A stretch of 64,000 nucleotides of DNA from positions 1-64,000 of the forward strand of contig DHPY01000087.1 in assembly GCA_002411015.1 (NCBI GenBank). The letters run 5' to 3'. The DNA comes from Armatimonadetes bacterium UBA5352. Lineage in GTDB: Bacteria; Armatimonadota; Zipacnadia; Zipacnadales; UBA5352. The notes under the pieces were generated by a model, which saw only the letters and a list, made by a program, of their open reading frames with translations, ran no database searches and was not told where the DNA came from. This document shows, one piece after another, positions 34,067 through 42,612 of the stretch. Made by a program: the position numbers and the translations under genes. How positions within the stretch are numbered: the first letter of the stretch is position 1; each line of letters opens with the position of its first letter.

Positions 34067-36463
34067 ATGCTTCGACTGCTGCTGATGGTGATGGCGGTGA
34101 TTACGATGGCTGCCGCGGCGCATGCGCAGGCTCCTGCGTTCAACGACACTCCGGCGGCGGCGAATGAGTGGGGCTTCCGGCCGGCCGATGGCTCAGTATC
34201 GGCGACGAACCCGCCGGGCTTCTCCTGGCGGCCGCAGGAGGGTGCGCGCGCCTATGCGCTGGAGGTCGCGCGCGATGAGGCCTTCCGCGACATCGTTTAC
34301 GAGGCGCAGGGCATCGAGATGAGCGTGCACTGCCCGCCGCTGATCCTCCCGGCGGAGCGTCTGGTCTGGCGCGTGGCCTTTGTCGGCGAGGGCGGGCGCT
34401 CGCAGTGGAGCGAGGTGCGCTCGTTCACGATCACTGACGACGCGGTGCGCTTCCCGATGCCGGAGTTCGGTGAGCTGATCTCGCGCGTGCCGGACGCTCA
34501 CCCGCGTCTCTTCCTGCGGCCGGAGGACCTGCCGCGGCTGCGGGAGCTTGCGCAGGGCGCGCTGAAGCCGCAGTACGACGCGCTGGTCGCGCAGTGCGAG
34601 AAGATCATGGCCGACCCGCCACCGACCGCGGAGCCGGAGAAGTATCCGGAAGACATGGAGCGTCTCTCGGAGGAGTGGCGGGTGCTGTGGTGGGGCAACC
34701 GCACCTACACGATCGCGGTGCTCGATTCGGCCGCGACTCTTGCCTTCACGCGGCTTCTGGGCGGCGACGAGGCCTACGGGCAGAAGGCCCGGGAGTTGCT
34801 GATGGCCGCCGCGGAGTGGGACCCGAAGGGCGCTACCGGCTACCGCTACAACGACGAGGCCGGGATGCCCTACAACTACTACTTCTCGCGCACCTACACC
34901 TTCGTGAGCGATCTGCTCACCGAGGAGGAGCGCGAGAAGTGCCGCGAGGTCATGAAGATCCGCGGCGACGAGATGTACGCGCACCTCTACCCGCGGCACC
35001 TCTGGCAGCCCTACGCCAGCCACTCCAATCGCGCATGGCACTTCCTCGGCGAGATCGCTCTCGCGTTCATGGGTGAGATCGAGGGGCCCGAGGAGTGGCT
35101 GTGGTTTGTCGAGAACGTCTTCTTCAGCGTCTACCCCGTCTGGTCGGACGACGATGGCGGCTGGCACGAGGGCTCTGCCTACTGGTCCAGCTACCTCACC
35201 CGGTTCACCTGGTGGGCGGATATCCAGCGTGTGGCGCTCGGCATTGACGCCTACCGCAAGCCGTTCTTCGCGAACGCCGGCGACTTCGCGGTCTACCTGC
35301 TGCCGCCGAACGTCCCGCACGGCGGCTTCGGCGACCTCGCAAGCGGCCAGACCGCATCGGGCAATCGCGGCCTGGTGACGATCTTCGCCACTCAGGCGCA
35401 GAACGGCCACTGGGCCGATTGGGTCGAACGCGCGGGTGGCCCGGTCGCCACCGGCGGCTACGTCGGCTTCATCCGCGGCGCGATGCCGGAGGTCGAGCCA
35501 CGCTCGATCAAGGAACTCCCGACGTCCAAGCTCCTCCGCGGAACCGGCCTCGCGCTGCTGCACACCGACCTGACCGACTCGCGCAATGACGTGCAGATCG
35601 AGTTCAAGTCGAGCCCCTTCGGCACACAGAGTCACGGCTACGAGTCGCAGAACGCGTTCATGCTCTTCGCGTACGGTGAGGATCTGCTGATCAACACCGG
35701 CTACCGGGATATCTACGGCAGCGATCACCACAAGAACTGGATGTGGTCCACGCGCTCGGCCAATTCCATAACCGTGAGCGGGCAGAGCCAGATCTCCCAC
35801 AGCGCAGCGGCGAAAGGCGAGATCACGGCTTTCGCGACGAGCGACGAGTTCGACTATGTCGCGGGCGAGGCGGGCGGGGCCTATCCGGACGGGCTGGTGG
35901 ATCGGTTCACGCGACATATCCTCTTCGCGAAGCCCGACCTGGTTGTGATCCTTGATGAGCTTGAGACGCCTGAGCCGCAGACCTTCGACTGGTGGCTGCA
36001 CTCGCCTGCGGAGATGCGTGTGGGCGGACAGCATGGCATAGAGGTTGCGGTCGGGAACGCGGGCTGCCACGTGAACATGCTTGCGCCGGAGGGGCTGGCG
36101 GTGACGCAGACCAGCAAGTTCGACCCGCCGCCGCGCGAGCGGATCAGGCTGACGCAGTGGCATCTGACCGCAAGCACGACCGAACCCGCGCGCACGATGC
36201 GCTTCGTGACGGTGCTGCGGCCGCACCGGGCGGAGGACGAGCCGCCGGTTGAGGCCGAGTGCGAGCTTACCGACGACTACTGCGCGGTGCGCGCGGCGGT
36301 GGATGGCGGCGAGGTCGTTACGCTCTGGCGCTTCGGTGAGGGCGAGGTCTCCGCGATGGGCCTGACCACCGATGGCGACGTGGCTTCGATGCGCATCGGC
36401 GAGGGTGGGCAGCCCGGCGCCTGCATGGTCTCCGGCGGCACGCGGGTGGAGTTCGGGGGGTAG
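34067..36463 (+). CDS. Secreted heparinase II/III-family protein (DUF4962-like)
   Basis: This 798-residue exported protein has a signal peptide (MLRLLLMVMAVITMAAAAHA). An N-terminal fibronectin-like domain (NPPGFSWRPQEGARAYALEV) follows, then a helical toroid beginning DAHPRLFLRPEDLPRLREL and the heparinase II/III sandwich with SHGYESQNAFMLF near residue 521. It is the exported counterpart of the signal-less protein at 22295-24643; the two share domain order and motifs. GGAGG lies six bases before the ATG. It lies 36 bases after the preceding lyase and is probably co-transcribed with it. Polysaccharide lyase activity is inferred from the family; the substrate is not known. Confidence 0.8.
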   Translation: MLRLLLMVMAVITMAAAAHAQAPAFNDTPAAANEWGFRPADGSVSATNPPGFSWRPQEGARAYALEVARDEAFRDIVYEAQGIEMSVHCPPLILPAERLVWRVAFVGEGGRSQWSEVRSFTITDDAVRFPMPEFGELISRVPDAHPRLFLRPEDLPRLRELAQGALKPQYDALVAQCEKIMADPPPTAEPEKYPEDMERLSEEWRVLWWGNRTYTIAVLDSAATLAFTRLLGGDEAYGQKARELLMAAAEWDPKGATGYRYNDEAGMPYNYYFSRTYTFVSDLLTEEEREKCREVMKIRGDEMYAHLYPRHLWQPYASHSNRAWHFLGEIALAFMGEIEGPEEWLWFVENVFFSVYPVWSDDDGGWHEGSAYWSSYLTRFTWWADIQRVALGIDAYRKPFFANAGDFAVYLLPPNVPHGGFGDLASGQTASGNRGLVTIFATQAQNGHWADWVERAGGPVATGGYVGFIRGAMPEVEPRSIKELPTSKLLRGTGLALLHTDLTDSRNDVQIEFKSSPFGTQSHGYESQNAFMLFAYGEDLLINTGYRDIYGSDHHKNWMWSTRSANSITVSGQSQISHSAAAKGEITAFATSDEFDYVAGEAGGAYPDGLVDRFTRHILFAKPDLVVILDELETPEPQTFDWWLHSPAEMRVGGQHGIEVAVGNAGCHVNMLAPEGLAVTQTSKFDPPPRERIRLTQWHLTASTTEPARTMRFVTVLRPHRAEDEPPVEAECELTDDYCAVRAAVDGGEVVTLWRFGEGEVSAMGLTTDGDVASMRIGEGGQPGACMVSGGTRVEFGG

Positions 36464-36489
36464 CTGAACCGCAGGCTCGACGCCGTGTT

Positions 36490-36517
36490 GTTCGTAGCGA
36501 CGGGCTTCCAGCCCGTC
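36490..36517. repeat. GTTCGTAGCGACGGGC hairpin repeat, copy 1
   Basis: The 16 bases at 36490-36505 recur identically at 51805-51820. GACGGGCT (36499-36506) pairs perfectly with AGCCCGTC (36510-36517) around a 3-base loop. It lies in the 88-base gap between a lyase gene and the ABC efflux operon, so it may double as a terminator. Confidence 0.55.
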
Positions 36518-36551
36518 AAGCCGGCGTGCCGCCCATGTACGGGAGGGTCTA

Positions 36552-38135
36552 ATGAAGCGAGTCATCCCTATCATCCTCATCGTGCTGGTCGTCGGTATCG
36601 TGCTGTGGGTTGTGCTGCGCGATGACGGGCAGCCCGACGACCGCCTGCTGCTGTCGGGGACGATCGAGGCGGAGACCACCGAGGTCGGATCGGAGATTGC
36701 CGGGCGTGTCATCGAGGTCTCTGTGCGACGCGGCGACCTGCTGCAGATCGGCGACCTGATTGCTGAACTCTCGACCGACCTCGGCGAGACGCGCCTCTCC
36801 CAGGCGCAGGCCGCCAGCGAGGCCGCGCGCGGCGTCGAGGAGCAGTCGCGCGTGGCGACCGCGGTGCAGGAGGATGTCTCTGCGGCGCAGGTTGCGCAGG
36901 CGCAGCGGACGCTCGCGACGGCGGAGGCGCGGCTGGCAGACCTCCTCGCCGGCACCCGGCCGGAGACCGTCAGCGAGGCAGAGGCGGGCGTGCGGCAGGC
37001 TGAGGCCGCCGTGCGCGCCGCTCGCGAGCAGCTTTCGAAGGCCCGGCAGGGGCCGCGCGAGCAGGAGATCGCCCAGGCGCGCGCCGCCGTCGAGCAGGCC
37101 GACGAGGCCGCCAACGCCGCACGCGCGCGGCTCGATGAGCTGCGCGAGGGCACCCGGAGCCAGGATGTTGAGCAGGCGCGCGCGGCACTGACCTCCGCCA
37201 AGGCCCAGGCGGCGAAGGCTGAGGCCGACGCTGCGCGGATGCGGTCGCTGCACGCGCAGGGCGTCGTCTCCACCGACCGGCTTGAGCAGGCGGAGACCGC
37301 GGCGGCGACGGCGCGCCAGGCCGCGCGATCAGCGCAGGCGGCGCTGGACCGGGCGCTGGAGGGCCCAAGGCAGCAGACGATCCGTGCGGCTGAGGCGGCG
37401 CGCTCCCAGGCCCAGGCGGCCCGGCGGCAGGCGCAGGAGCAACTCAACCTGCTGCTGGCGGGCACACGGCCCGAGGACGTGCGCGCGGCGGAGGCCGGGG
37501 TCGAGCAGGCTGAGGGGCAGGTGGCGGCCGCGCGAGCTCGGCTGGCGGCGCTGCGCAGCGGCGCGACCGGTGAGCAGATCCGCGTGGCGCGGCGGCAGGT
37601 GGACGAGGCGCGGGCGGCGGTGGAGGTCGCCCGGAGCCGGGCGCGCGAGGTCGAGGTTGCGCGCGAACAGACCAGGGTCGCGGCCAGCCAGGCCGAGGGG
37701 GCCGAGGCCGCTGCGGAGGAAGCAGCCGTGGCGCTCGGCAAGCACGTGGTCGCCGCGCCATCGGCGGGCATCGTGGACAGCGTGAATGCGCGCGAGGGCG
37801 AGGTCGTCTCGCCGGGCAGCTCGCTCGTCACGCTGATTGCGCCGGAGGACCTGTGGGTGACGGTCTTCGTGCCTGAGCCGGAGATGCCGCGGGTGCGTGT
37901 CGGGCAGCGTGCGACGATCACGGTTGACGGCTACGATCAGGAGTTCGCCGCGACGGTCACGTGGATCGCCGAGCAGGCAGAGTTTACCCCGAAGTACGTG
38001 CTCACCGAGGCGGAGCGGACGCGGCTCGTGTATGAACTGCGGGTGCGGCCGAATGACCCTGACGGGCGCCTGAAGCCGGGTATGCCCGCGGACGTGACGA
38101 TCTTCACCGACGGCGCCTCACCGGAAGCGGACTGA
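36552..38135 (+). CDS. HlyD/YbhG-family efflux periplasmic adaptor protein
   Basis: This 527-residue membrane-fusion protein has an N-terminal anchor (IPIILIVLVVGIVLWVVL), a biotinyl-lipoyl-like half (GTIEAETTEVGSEIAGRV), and a long coiled-coil hairpin from about 75 to 385. The second lipoyl half is VVAAPSAGIVDSVNAREGEVV, followed by the beta-barrel domain (LWVTVFVPEPEMPRVRVGQ). The coiled coil contains four internal repeats, each opening with a G-T-R-P/S-E/Q-like turn (LLAGTRPE and variants) about 60-90 residues apart. This makes the protein much longer than typical adaptors of about 330 residues. It would bridge the inner-membrane ABC pump to an outer-membrane channel. It opens the YbhGFSR-like operon; GGGAGG precedes the ATG. 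Confidence 0.85.
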   Translation: MKRVIPIILIVLVVGIVLWVVLRDDGQPDDRLLLSGTIEAETTEVGSEIAGRVIEVSVRRGDLLQIGDLIAELSTDLGETRLSQAQAASEAARGVEEQSRVATAVQEDVSAAQVAQAQRTLATAEARLADLLAGTRPETVSEAEAGVRQAEAAVRAAREQLSKARQGPREQEIAQARAAVEQADEAANAARARLDELREGTRSQDVEQARAALTSAKAQAAKAEADAARMRSLHAQGVVSTDRLEQAETAAATARQAARSAQAALDRALEGPRQQTIRAAEAARSQAQAARRQAQEQLNLLLAGTRPEDVRAAEAGVEQAEGQVAAARARLAALRSGATGEQIRVARRQVDEARAAVEVARSRAREVEVAREQTRVAASQAEGAEAAAEEAAVALGKHVVAAPSAGIVDSVNAREGEVVSPGSSLVTLIAPEDLWVTVFVPEPEMPRVRVGQRATITVDGYDQEFAATVTWIAEQAEFTPKYVLTEAERTRLVYELRVRPNDPDGRLKPGMPADVTIFTDGASPEAD

Positions 38136-38140
38136 CGCGC

Positions 38141-39082
38141 ATGGCTGAGAGCGCGGTCCGAATCGAGGGACTCCGCAAGCGCTTCGGGGAGATCGTCGCT
38201 GTCGATGACCTCAGCCTGCAGGCGCAGCCGGGGGAGATCTTCGGTTTGGTGGGCTCTGACGGCGCCGGCAAGACCACCACGCTGCGCCTCCTCTGCGGGC
38301 TGCTCAAGCCGGACGCGGGGACGATGGCGGTCGCGGGGGTGGATGTGCTGCGCGAGCCGGAGCAGGCGCGCGGGCGGCTTGGCTACCTCCCGCAGTCGTT
38401 CGGCCTGCACGATGACTTGAGCATCGCGGAGAACATCAGGTACTTCGCCGACCTCTTCTGCCAGGAGATGTCCGAGGTGGCTGAGCGCCGTGATGAACTC
38501 CTCGCCGCAACGGGCCTGGCGGAGTTCACCGACCGCCTCGCGGGCGATCTCTCCGGCGGCATGAAGCAGAAGGCCGCGCTGATCTGCGCGCTTATCCACC
38601 GGCCGGAGGTGCTGCTGCTCGACGAGCCCACGCGCGGCGTGGACCCGGTCTCGCGCCGCGACCTCTGGCGGATCGTCTACGGGCTCCCCGCCGAGGGCGT
38701 GACGGTGATAGTCGCCACTCCCGACGCCGACGAGGCCGAGCGCTGCAGCAGGCTGGCGGTGCTCGCCGGCGGCGCCATCGCCGACCTCGGCACAGCACAG
38801 GAGTTGATCGCGCGGCATACGTCGCGGCTGGTGGAGGTGTCGGTGGCCGATCAGCCGCGCGCGCGGGGTGCGCTGCGGGAACTCCCCGGCGTGGCCGCGA
38901 TCTCCAGCCTCGGGGAGAGCCTGCGCGTCAGCCTGACAGTCGATGGCCCGAGCGCCGATGAGCTGGCACAGGTGCTGCGCGAGCGGGAGATCGCGATCGG
39001 CGGCGCCACCGAGGTCGAGCCGCGCCTCGTTGATGCGCTGCTGCTGCTGGAGGCGCGGGCGGCGCGTGATGGCGATGCATGA
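38141..39082 (+). CDS. ABC transporter ATP-binding protein (YbhF first-half type)
   Basis: This 313-residue ATPase of the DrrA/YbhF class energises drug or lipid export with ABC-2 permeases. Walker A is GSDGAGKTT (Asp where Asn is usual, as in the first half of YbhF-type proteins). The signature is LSGGMKQKAAL, Walker B is VLLLDEPTRGVDP, and the C-terminal DrrA-like extension is present. It starts 5 bases after the adaptor stop. In E. coli YbhF both ATPase halves are fused; here they are two genes, overlapping by 14 bases. The transported substrate is unknown. Confidence 0.88.
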   Translation: MAESAVRIEGLRKRFGEIVAVDDLSLQAQPGEIFGLVGSDGAGKTTTLRLLCGLLKPDAGTMAVAGVDVLREPEQARGRLGYLPQSFGLHDDLSIAENIRYFADLFCQEMSEVAERRDELLAATGLAEFTDRLAGDLSGGMKQKAALICALIHRPEVLLLDEPTRGVDPVSRRDLWRIVYGLPAEGVTVIVATPDADEAERCSRLAVLAGGAIADLGTAQELIARHTSRLVEVSVADQPRARGALRELPGVAAISSLGESLRVSLTVDGPSADELAQVLREREIAIGGATEVEPRLVDALLLLEARAARDGDA

Positions 39083-40019
39083 GGCCGCCGTCGTCGTTCA
39101 TGACCTCACGAAGCGCTTCGGCAGCTTCGTGGCGGTCGATCGCATCAGCTTCAGCATCGAGCGCGGCGAGGTCTTCGGCTTCCTCGGTCCGAACGGCGCG
39201 GGCAAGTCCACCACGATCCGCATGCTCTCCGGTCTGCTGCTGCCGAGCGAGGGGACGGCCACCGTCGCGGGAGCGGACGTGGCTCGGGAGGCCGAAGAGC
39301 TGCGCCGCCGCATCGGCTACATGCCCCAGCTTTTCTCACTTTACTCGGACCTCACCGTCGAGGAGAACCTGCAGTTCTACGGAGGCCTTTACGGCCTCGG
39401 GCCGTCTACGCTGAGCGGCCGAATGGCTCAGCTTCAGGAGCTGCTTGGCCTCGGCGAGGTGCTTGGCCGCCTCACCAGCACCCTCTCGACCGGCTGGCGG
39501 CAGCGGGCCGCGCTTGCCTGCGCGATCGTCCACGAGCCGCCGGTCGTCTTCCTCGACGAGCCCACCTCCGGCGTCGATCAGAGCGCCCGCCAGCAGTTCT
39601 GGGACCTGATCGCGGATCTTGCGGCGGATGGCACGACCGTGCTGGTGACCACCCACCTGATGGAGGAGGCGGAGCGCTGCACGCGGCTCGGGATGATCTC
39701 GCGGGGCAAGATCATTGCGATGGACAGCCCGCACGCGCTGATGGCGGGGCTCGACGGGCTGATCTTCGTTGCTGAGGTCGAGCGACCCCTGGAGGCGCTT
39801 CAGGCGCTCGCCGGGCAGCCGTGGGTGCGTGACAGCGCGCTCTCCGGGAGCCGCGTGCGTGTGCGCGTGGCTGACGGCACGGCCGATGTCGAGGGGCAGC
39901 TTCGAGCGGTCCTGGACAGCGCCGGCATCGCCGTTGAGCGCGTCCGGGAGACGCGGCCATCGCTGGAGGATGTCTTCGTCGCGCTCGTAGGGGATGCGGG
40001 GGAGGGTGAGGCGGCATGA
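39069..40019 (+). CDS. ABC transporter ATP-binding protein (YbhF second-half type)
   Basis: This 316-residue ATPase, starting MAMHEAAVVVHDL, overlaps the upstream gene by 14 bases. Walker A is GPNGAGKSTT and Walker B is VVFLDEPTSGVD. The signature motif is degenerate: LSTGWRQRAAL instead of LSGGxxQR, a replacement known in the second half of YbhF-like pumps. The C-terminal DrrA-like domain is present. It probably forms an asymmetric pair with the preceding ATPase. Alternative ATG at 39075. The permease start overlaps its stop (ATGA). Confidence 0.88.
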   Translation: MAMHEAAVVVHDLTKRFGSFVAVDRISFSIERGEVFGFLGPNGAGKSTTIRMLSGLLLPSEGTATVAGADVAREAEELRRRIGYMPQLFSLYSDLTVEENLQFYGGLYGLGPSTLSGRMAQLQELLGLGEVLGRLTSTLSTGWRQRAALACAIVHEPPVVFLDEPTSGVDQSARQQFWDLIADLAADGTTVLVTTHLMEEAERCTRLGMISRGKIIAMDSPHALMAGLDGLIFVAEVERPLEALQALAGQPWVRDSALSGSRVRVRVADGTADVEGQLRAVLDSAGIAVERVRETRPSLEDVFVALVGDAGEGEAA

Positions 40020-41167
40020 GATGCCCCGCCCCGCTGCGCCGGATGCTGGCGGTCGCTCGCGCGGAGTGGATACACAATGTCCGCGACCGCCGCAGCCTCG
40101 CCATCATTATCGCGCTCCCGATCATGCTCCTGCTGCTCTACGGCTACGCGATCGACTTCGCGCTCGATGAGCTGCTCTTCGCGGTGCTGGATGAGGATCG
40201 CACGGAGCAGAGCGCGGAGCTTGTGCGGAGCATGGCGAGCAGCCGCTACTTCACACTTGTGTCTGCGGTGGGGACGCCGGCGGAGATCGAGCGGATGATC
40301 GCGGCGGGGCGGATCCGCTTCGGATTCGTGGTCCCGCGCGGCTTTGGCGAGGATGTCTCGGCCGGTCGCGCGGGGCAGGTGCAGGTGCTGCTGGACGGCT
40401 CGGACTCGATGACCGCCGGGGTGGCGCTCGGCTACGTTGAGGCGATCGTGCGCGAGCGCCAGCTTGATCTCATCGCGGAGTGGGCGGCGCGGAGTGGTGT
40501 GCCGCCTGCGCTCATTGCGCCGCCGATCGATGTGCGCACCCGCACGCTCTACAACCCGGAGCTGAAGACGGTCACCTTCATGGTACCCGGCCTGATCGCG
40601 GTCATCATGACGATGCTCGCGGCGCTGCTGACATCGGGGTGCATCGTGCGCGAGCGCGAGGTAGGGAGTTTCGAGGGGCTGGCCGCCTCGCCGATCGCAC
40701 CGGTGGAGATCATCATCGGGAAGCTCCTGCCCTACGCGGCGATCGCGGTCGCGGATGTGATCCTCTGCATCGGTGTCGGCTGGCTGGTGTTTGGTGTGTA
40801 CCCGACGGGCAGCCGGCCCGCGCTGCTGCTGCTCTCCGGGCTCTACCTGGTCGCGTCGCTGGCGATCGGGCTGGCGATCTCGAGCGTCGCGCGCACCCAG
40901 CAGGTGGCCACGCTGCTGGCCTTCCTTGCCACGATGCTCCCGACGCTGCTGCTGACCGGGTTCGTCTTCCCGCTGCGCTCCATGCCGACGGTGCTGCAGT
41001 GGTTCGCGCAGGTGATTCCGGCCACGCACTTTCTGAAGGTCATTCGCGGCATCTATCTGAAGGGGACCGGCCTCGGGCCCTACACGCAGGAGACTGTGGC
41101 GCTCGCCGTGATCTCCCTCGCGCTCGTGGTGCTGGCCGCGAAGTCGTTCCGAAAGTCGCTTGAGTAG
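40016..41167 (+). CDS. ABC-2 type permease (YbhS-like)
   Basis: This 383-residue inner-membrane permease of the ABC-2 family has an N-terminal helix (LAIIIALPIMLLLLYGYAIDF), a large extracytoplasmic loop (about 50-170), and a C-terminal bundle of five helices. The typical permease signature TFMVPGLIAVIMTMLAALLTS is followed by REREVGSFEGLAASPI. The start overlaps the upstream stop by four bases (ATGA), indicating tight coupling with the ATPase. With the next permease it probably forms a heterodimeric channel. Confidence 0.9.
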   Translation: MRCPAPLRRMLAVARAEWIHNVRDRRSLAIIIALPIMLLLLYGYAIDFALDELLFAVLDEDRTEQSAELVRSMASSRYFTLVSAVGTPAEIERMIAAGRIRFGFVVPRGFGEDVSAGRAGQVQVLLDGSDSMTAGVALGYVEAIVRERQLDLIAEWAARSGVPPALIAPPIDVRTRTLYNPELKTVTFMVPGLIAVIMTMLAALLTSGCIVREREVGSFEGLAASPIAPVEIIIGKLLPYAAIAVADVILCIGVGWLVFGVYPTGSRPALLLLSGLYLVASLAIGLAISSVARTQQVATLLAFLATMLPTLLLTGFVFPLRSMPTVLQWFAQVIPATHFLKVIRGIYLKGTGLGPYTQETVALAVISLALVVLAAKSFRKSLE

Positions 41168-41194
41168 ACGCGCAGGAGAGGTCGTCTGGCGCCC

Positions 41195-42325
41195 ATGAAT
41201 CTGCTTCGGCTGCGATCGGTGACGCGCAAGGAGTTCCGGCAGATGCGCCGGGACCCGGTGTTGATTCGCATCCTGATCATCGCGCCGATCTTCCAGCTCA
41301 TCATGTTCGGCTACGCGGCCACCACGGACGTGACGAACGTGCCGGTGGTGATCGTCGACCAGTCGAACTCGCCGGAGAGTCGCGCGATCACGAACTCCAT
41401 CCGCGGGAGCCGCTACTTCGATCTGATCGGGCACGTGCGCGACCCGCGGGAGCTGAAGACTGTGCTGGATGCCGGGCAGGCGCAGCTTGCTCTGCACCTG
41501 CCGCTGGAGTTTGCGCGCGATCTGCGCAGGGGCGAGGTCGCGCAGGTGATGCTCTACGTCGATGGCACGGACTCCGTCACCGCGAACACCGCCGCGAGCT
41601 ACATGGTGCGGATGCTGCAGGGCTTCGCGGAGGGGGTGGTGGTGGAGCGGATGCGGCTGCGGGGCGGCGCCACCGGCGGCATGCCGCAGATCGAGATGGT
41701 GCCGCGCGTGTGGTACAACGCCGACCTTCGCTCGGCGAACTACATGGTGCCCGGCGTCTTCGGGCTGATCATCATGATCATCACGGTCGCATGGACCGCA
41801 CAGTCGGTCGTGCGCGAGCGGCAGGTTGGCACCCTGGAGCAGCTCCTCGTGACGCCGGTACGCCCGCTGGAGCTGCTGATCGGGAAGAGCATCCCCTACG
41901 CCGTGACCGCGCTGATATCCGCTACAGAGATCATGCTGCTGGCGATATTCTGGTTCAAGGTGCCGCTGCGGGGCAGCATCCCGCTGCTGTTCGCGCTGGC
42001 GGCGGTCTTCATCGTGTGCAACCTGGGCCTCGGGCTGCTGATCTCCACGATCACCCGCACGCAGCAGCAGGCGATCATGGCCACGTTCTTCTTCTTGATG
42101 CCCGGCGTGCTGCTTTCGGGCTTCATGTTCCCGGTCTCGAATATGCCCTGGATCATCCGGCAGGTTGCGTGGCTCATCCCGTACCGCTACTTCCTCGAGA
42201 TCTGCCGGGGGATCTTCCTGCGCGGCGTGGGGTTGGGGGTGCTCTGGCCGCAGGCGGTGGCGCTGGTGGTCTTCGCGATCCTCCTGTTCGGCGCAGGCGC
42301 GCTCGCGTTCAGGAAGCGGCTGTAG
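41195..42325 (+). CDS. ABC-2 type permease (YbhR-like)
   Basis: This 376-residue ABC-2 permease is paralogous to the preceding one. It has the N-terminal helix ILIIAPIFQLIMFGYAAT, a large extracytoplasmic loop, the signature NYMVPGVFGLIIMIITVAWT, VVRERQVGTLEQLLVTPV, and a C-terminal helix bundle (LLSGFMFPVSNMPW). It is the last gene of the efflux operon and is followed by a strong hairpin terminator at 42349-42374. GAGAGG precedes the ATG at a rather long distance (about 13 bases). Confidence 0.9.
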   Translation: MNLLRLRSVTRKEFRQMRRDPVLIRILIIAPIFQLIMFGYAATTDVTNVPVVIVDQSNSPESRAITNSIRGSRYFDLIGHVRDPRELKTVLDAGQAQLALHLPLEFARDLRRGEVAQVMLYVDGTDSVTANTAASYMVRMLQGFAEGVVVERMRLRGGATGGMPQIEMVPRVWYNADLRSANYMVPGVFGLIIMIITVAWTAQSVVRERQVGTLEQLLVTPVRPLELLIGKSIPYAVTALISATEIMLLAIFWFKVPLRGSIPLLFALAAVFIVCNLGLGLLISTITRTQQQAIMATFFFLMPGVLLSGFMFPVSNMPWIIRQVAWLIPYRYFLEICRGIFLRGVGLGVLWPQAVALVVFAILLFGAGALAFRKRL

Positions 42326-42348
42326 CGGGGCGGCTTGCAGAACGCGGC

Positions 42349-42374
42349 GAGGGCGAGCCTTGCGGCTCGCCCTC
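42349..42374. terminator. Hairpin terminator after the ABC efflux operon
   Basis: GAGGGCGAGCC (42349-42359) pairs perfectly with GGCTCGCCCTC (42364-42374) around the loop TTGC. The 11-bp stem starts 24 bases after the permease stop, and GGTCTTT follows. The palindrome could work on both strands between the convergent genes. Confidence 0.65.
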
Positions 42375-42463
42375 GGTCTTTGCCGTCTCTCCCCTCGCCG
42401 GAACGGCTATGCGTCCCTCGGTGCGGCCATTGCCCTTCGAGGAGGGAGGCGCGCCAGCGCCTC

Positions 42464-42548
42464 AGGTTCCACCCCGGCCCGCGCACACCGGTAACCGACT
42501 GATCCGCCGCGTTGCGAACGACGAACGACATGGGCCGGGGTGGAACCT
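42464..42548. repeat. 17-bp perfect inverted repeat flanking 51 bases
   Basis: AGGTTCCACCCCGGCCC (42464-42480) is the exact reverse complement of 42532-42548. The 51-base spacer contains CGTTGCGAACGACGAACG. The arms are too long to be chance. It resembles a miniature mobile element or a long hairpin, though I see no obvious target duplication. Confidence 0.6.
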
Positions 42549-42562
42549 CCCGCTTCGCGGGA

Positions 42563-42612
42563 CCCTCGCGCCGCTAGACGACAGCGGACGCTCGGGCAGC
42601 CCCTCCAGAACG
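42563..42612. repeat. Hairpin repeat, copy 2 (first copy at 53)
   Basis: Bases 42563-42591 match 54-82 at 28 of 29 positions; the single difference lies in the loop. The inner stem CCGCT/AGCGG is kept, but the outer CGCGAGGGG arm of copy 1 is replaced by CGCTCGGG, weakening the hairpin. GCCCCTCC follows at 42599-42606. It lies 40 bases past the stop of the activase gene. Confidence 0.6.

Noticed and set aside
34193..37921. A 1242-codon open frame on the minus strand.
   Set aside because: It is antisense to a secreted lyase and the efflux adaptor, both of which have clear signal or anchor sequences, ribosome binding sites and family motifs. The antisense product is compositionally biased (Ala, Arg, Ser) and has no domain I recognise. 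Long antisense frames are expected in such GC-rich DNA.
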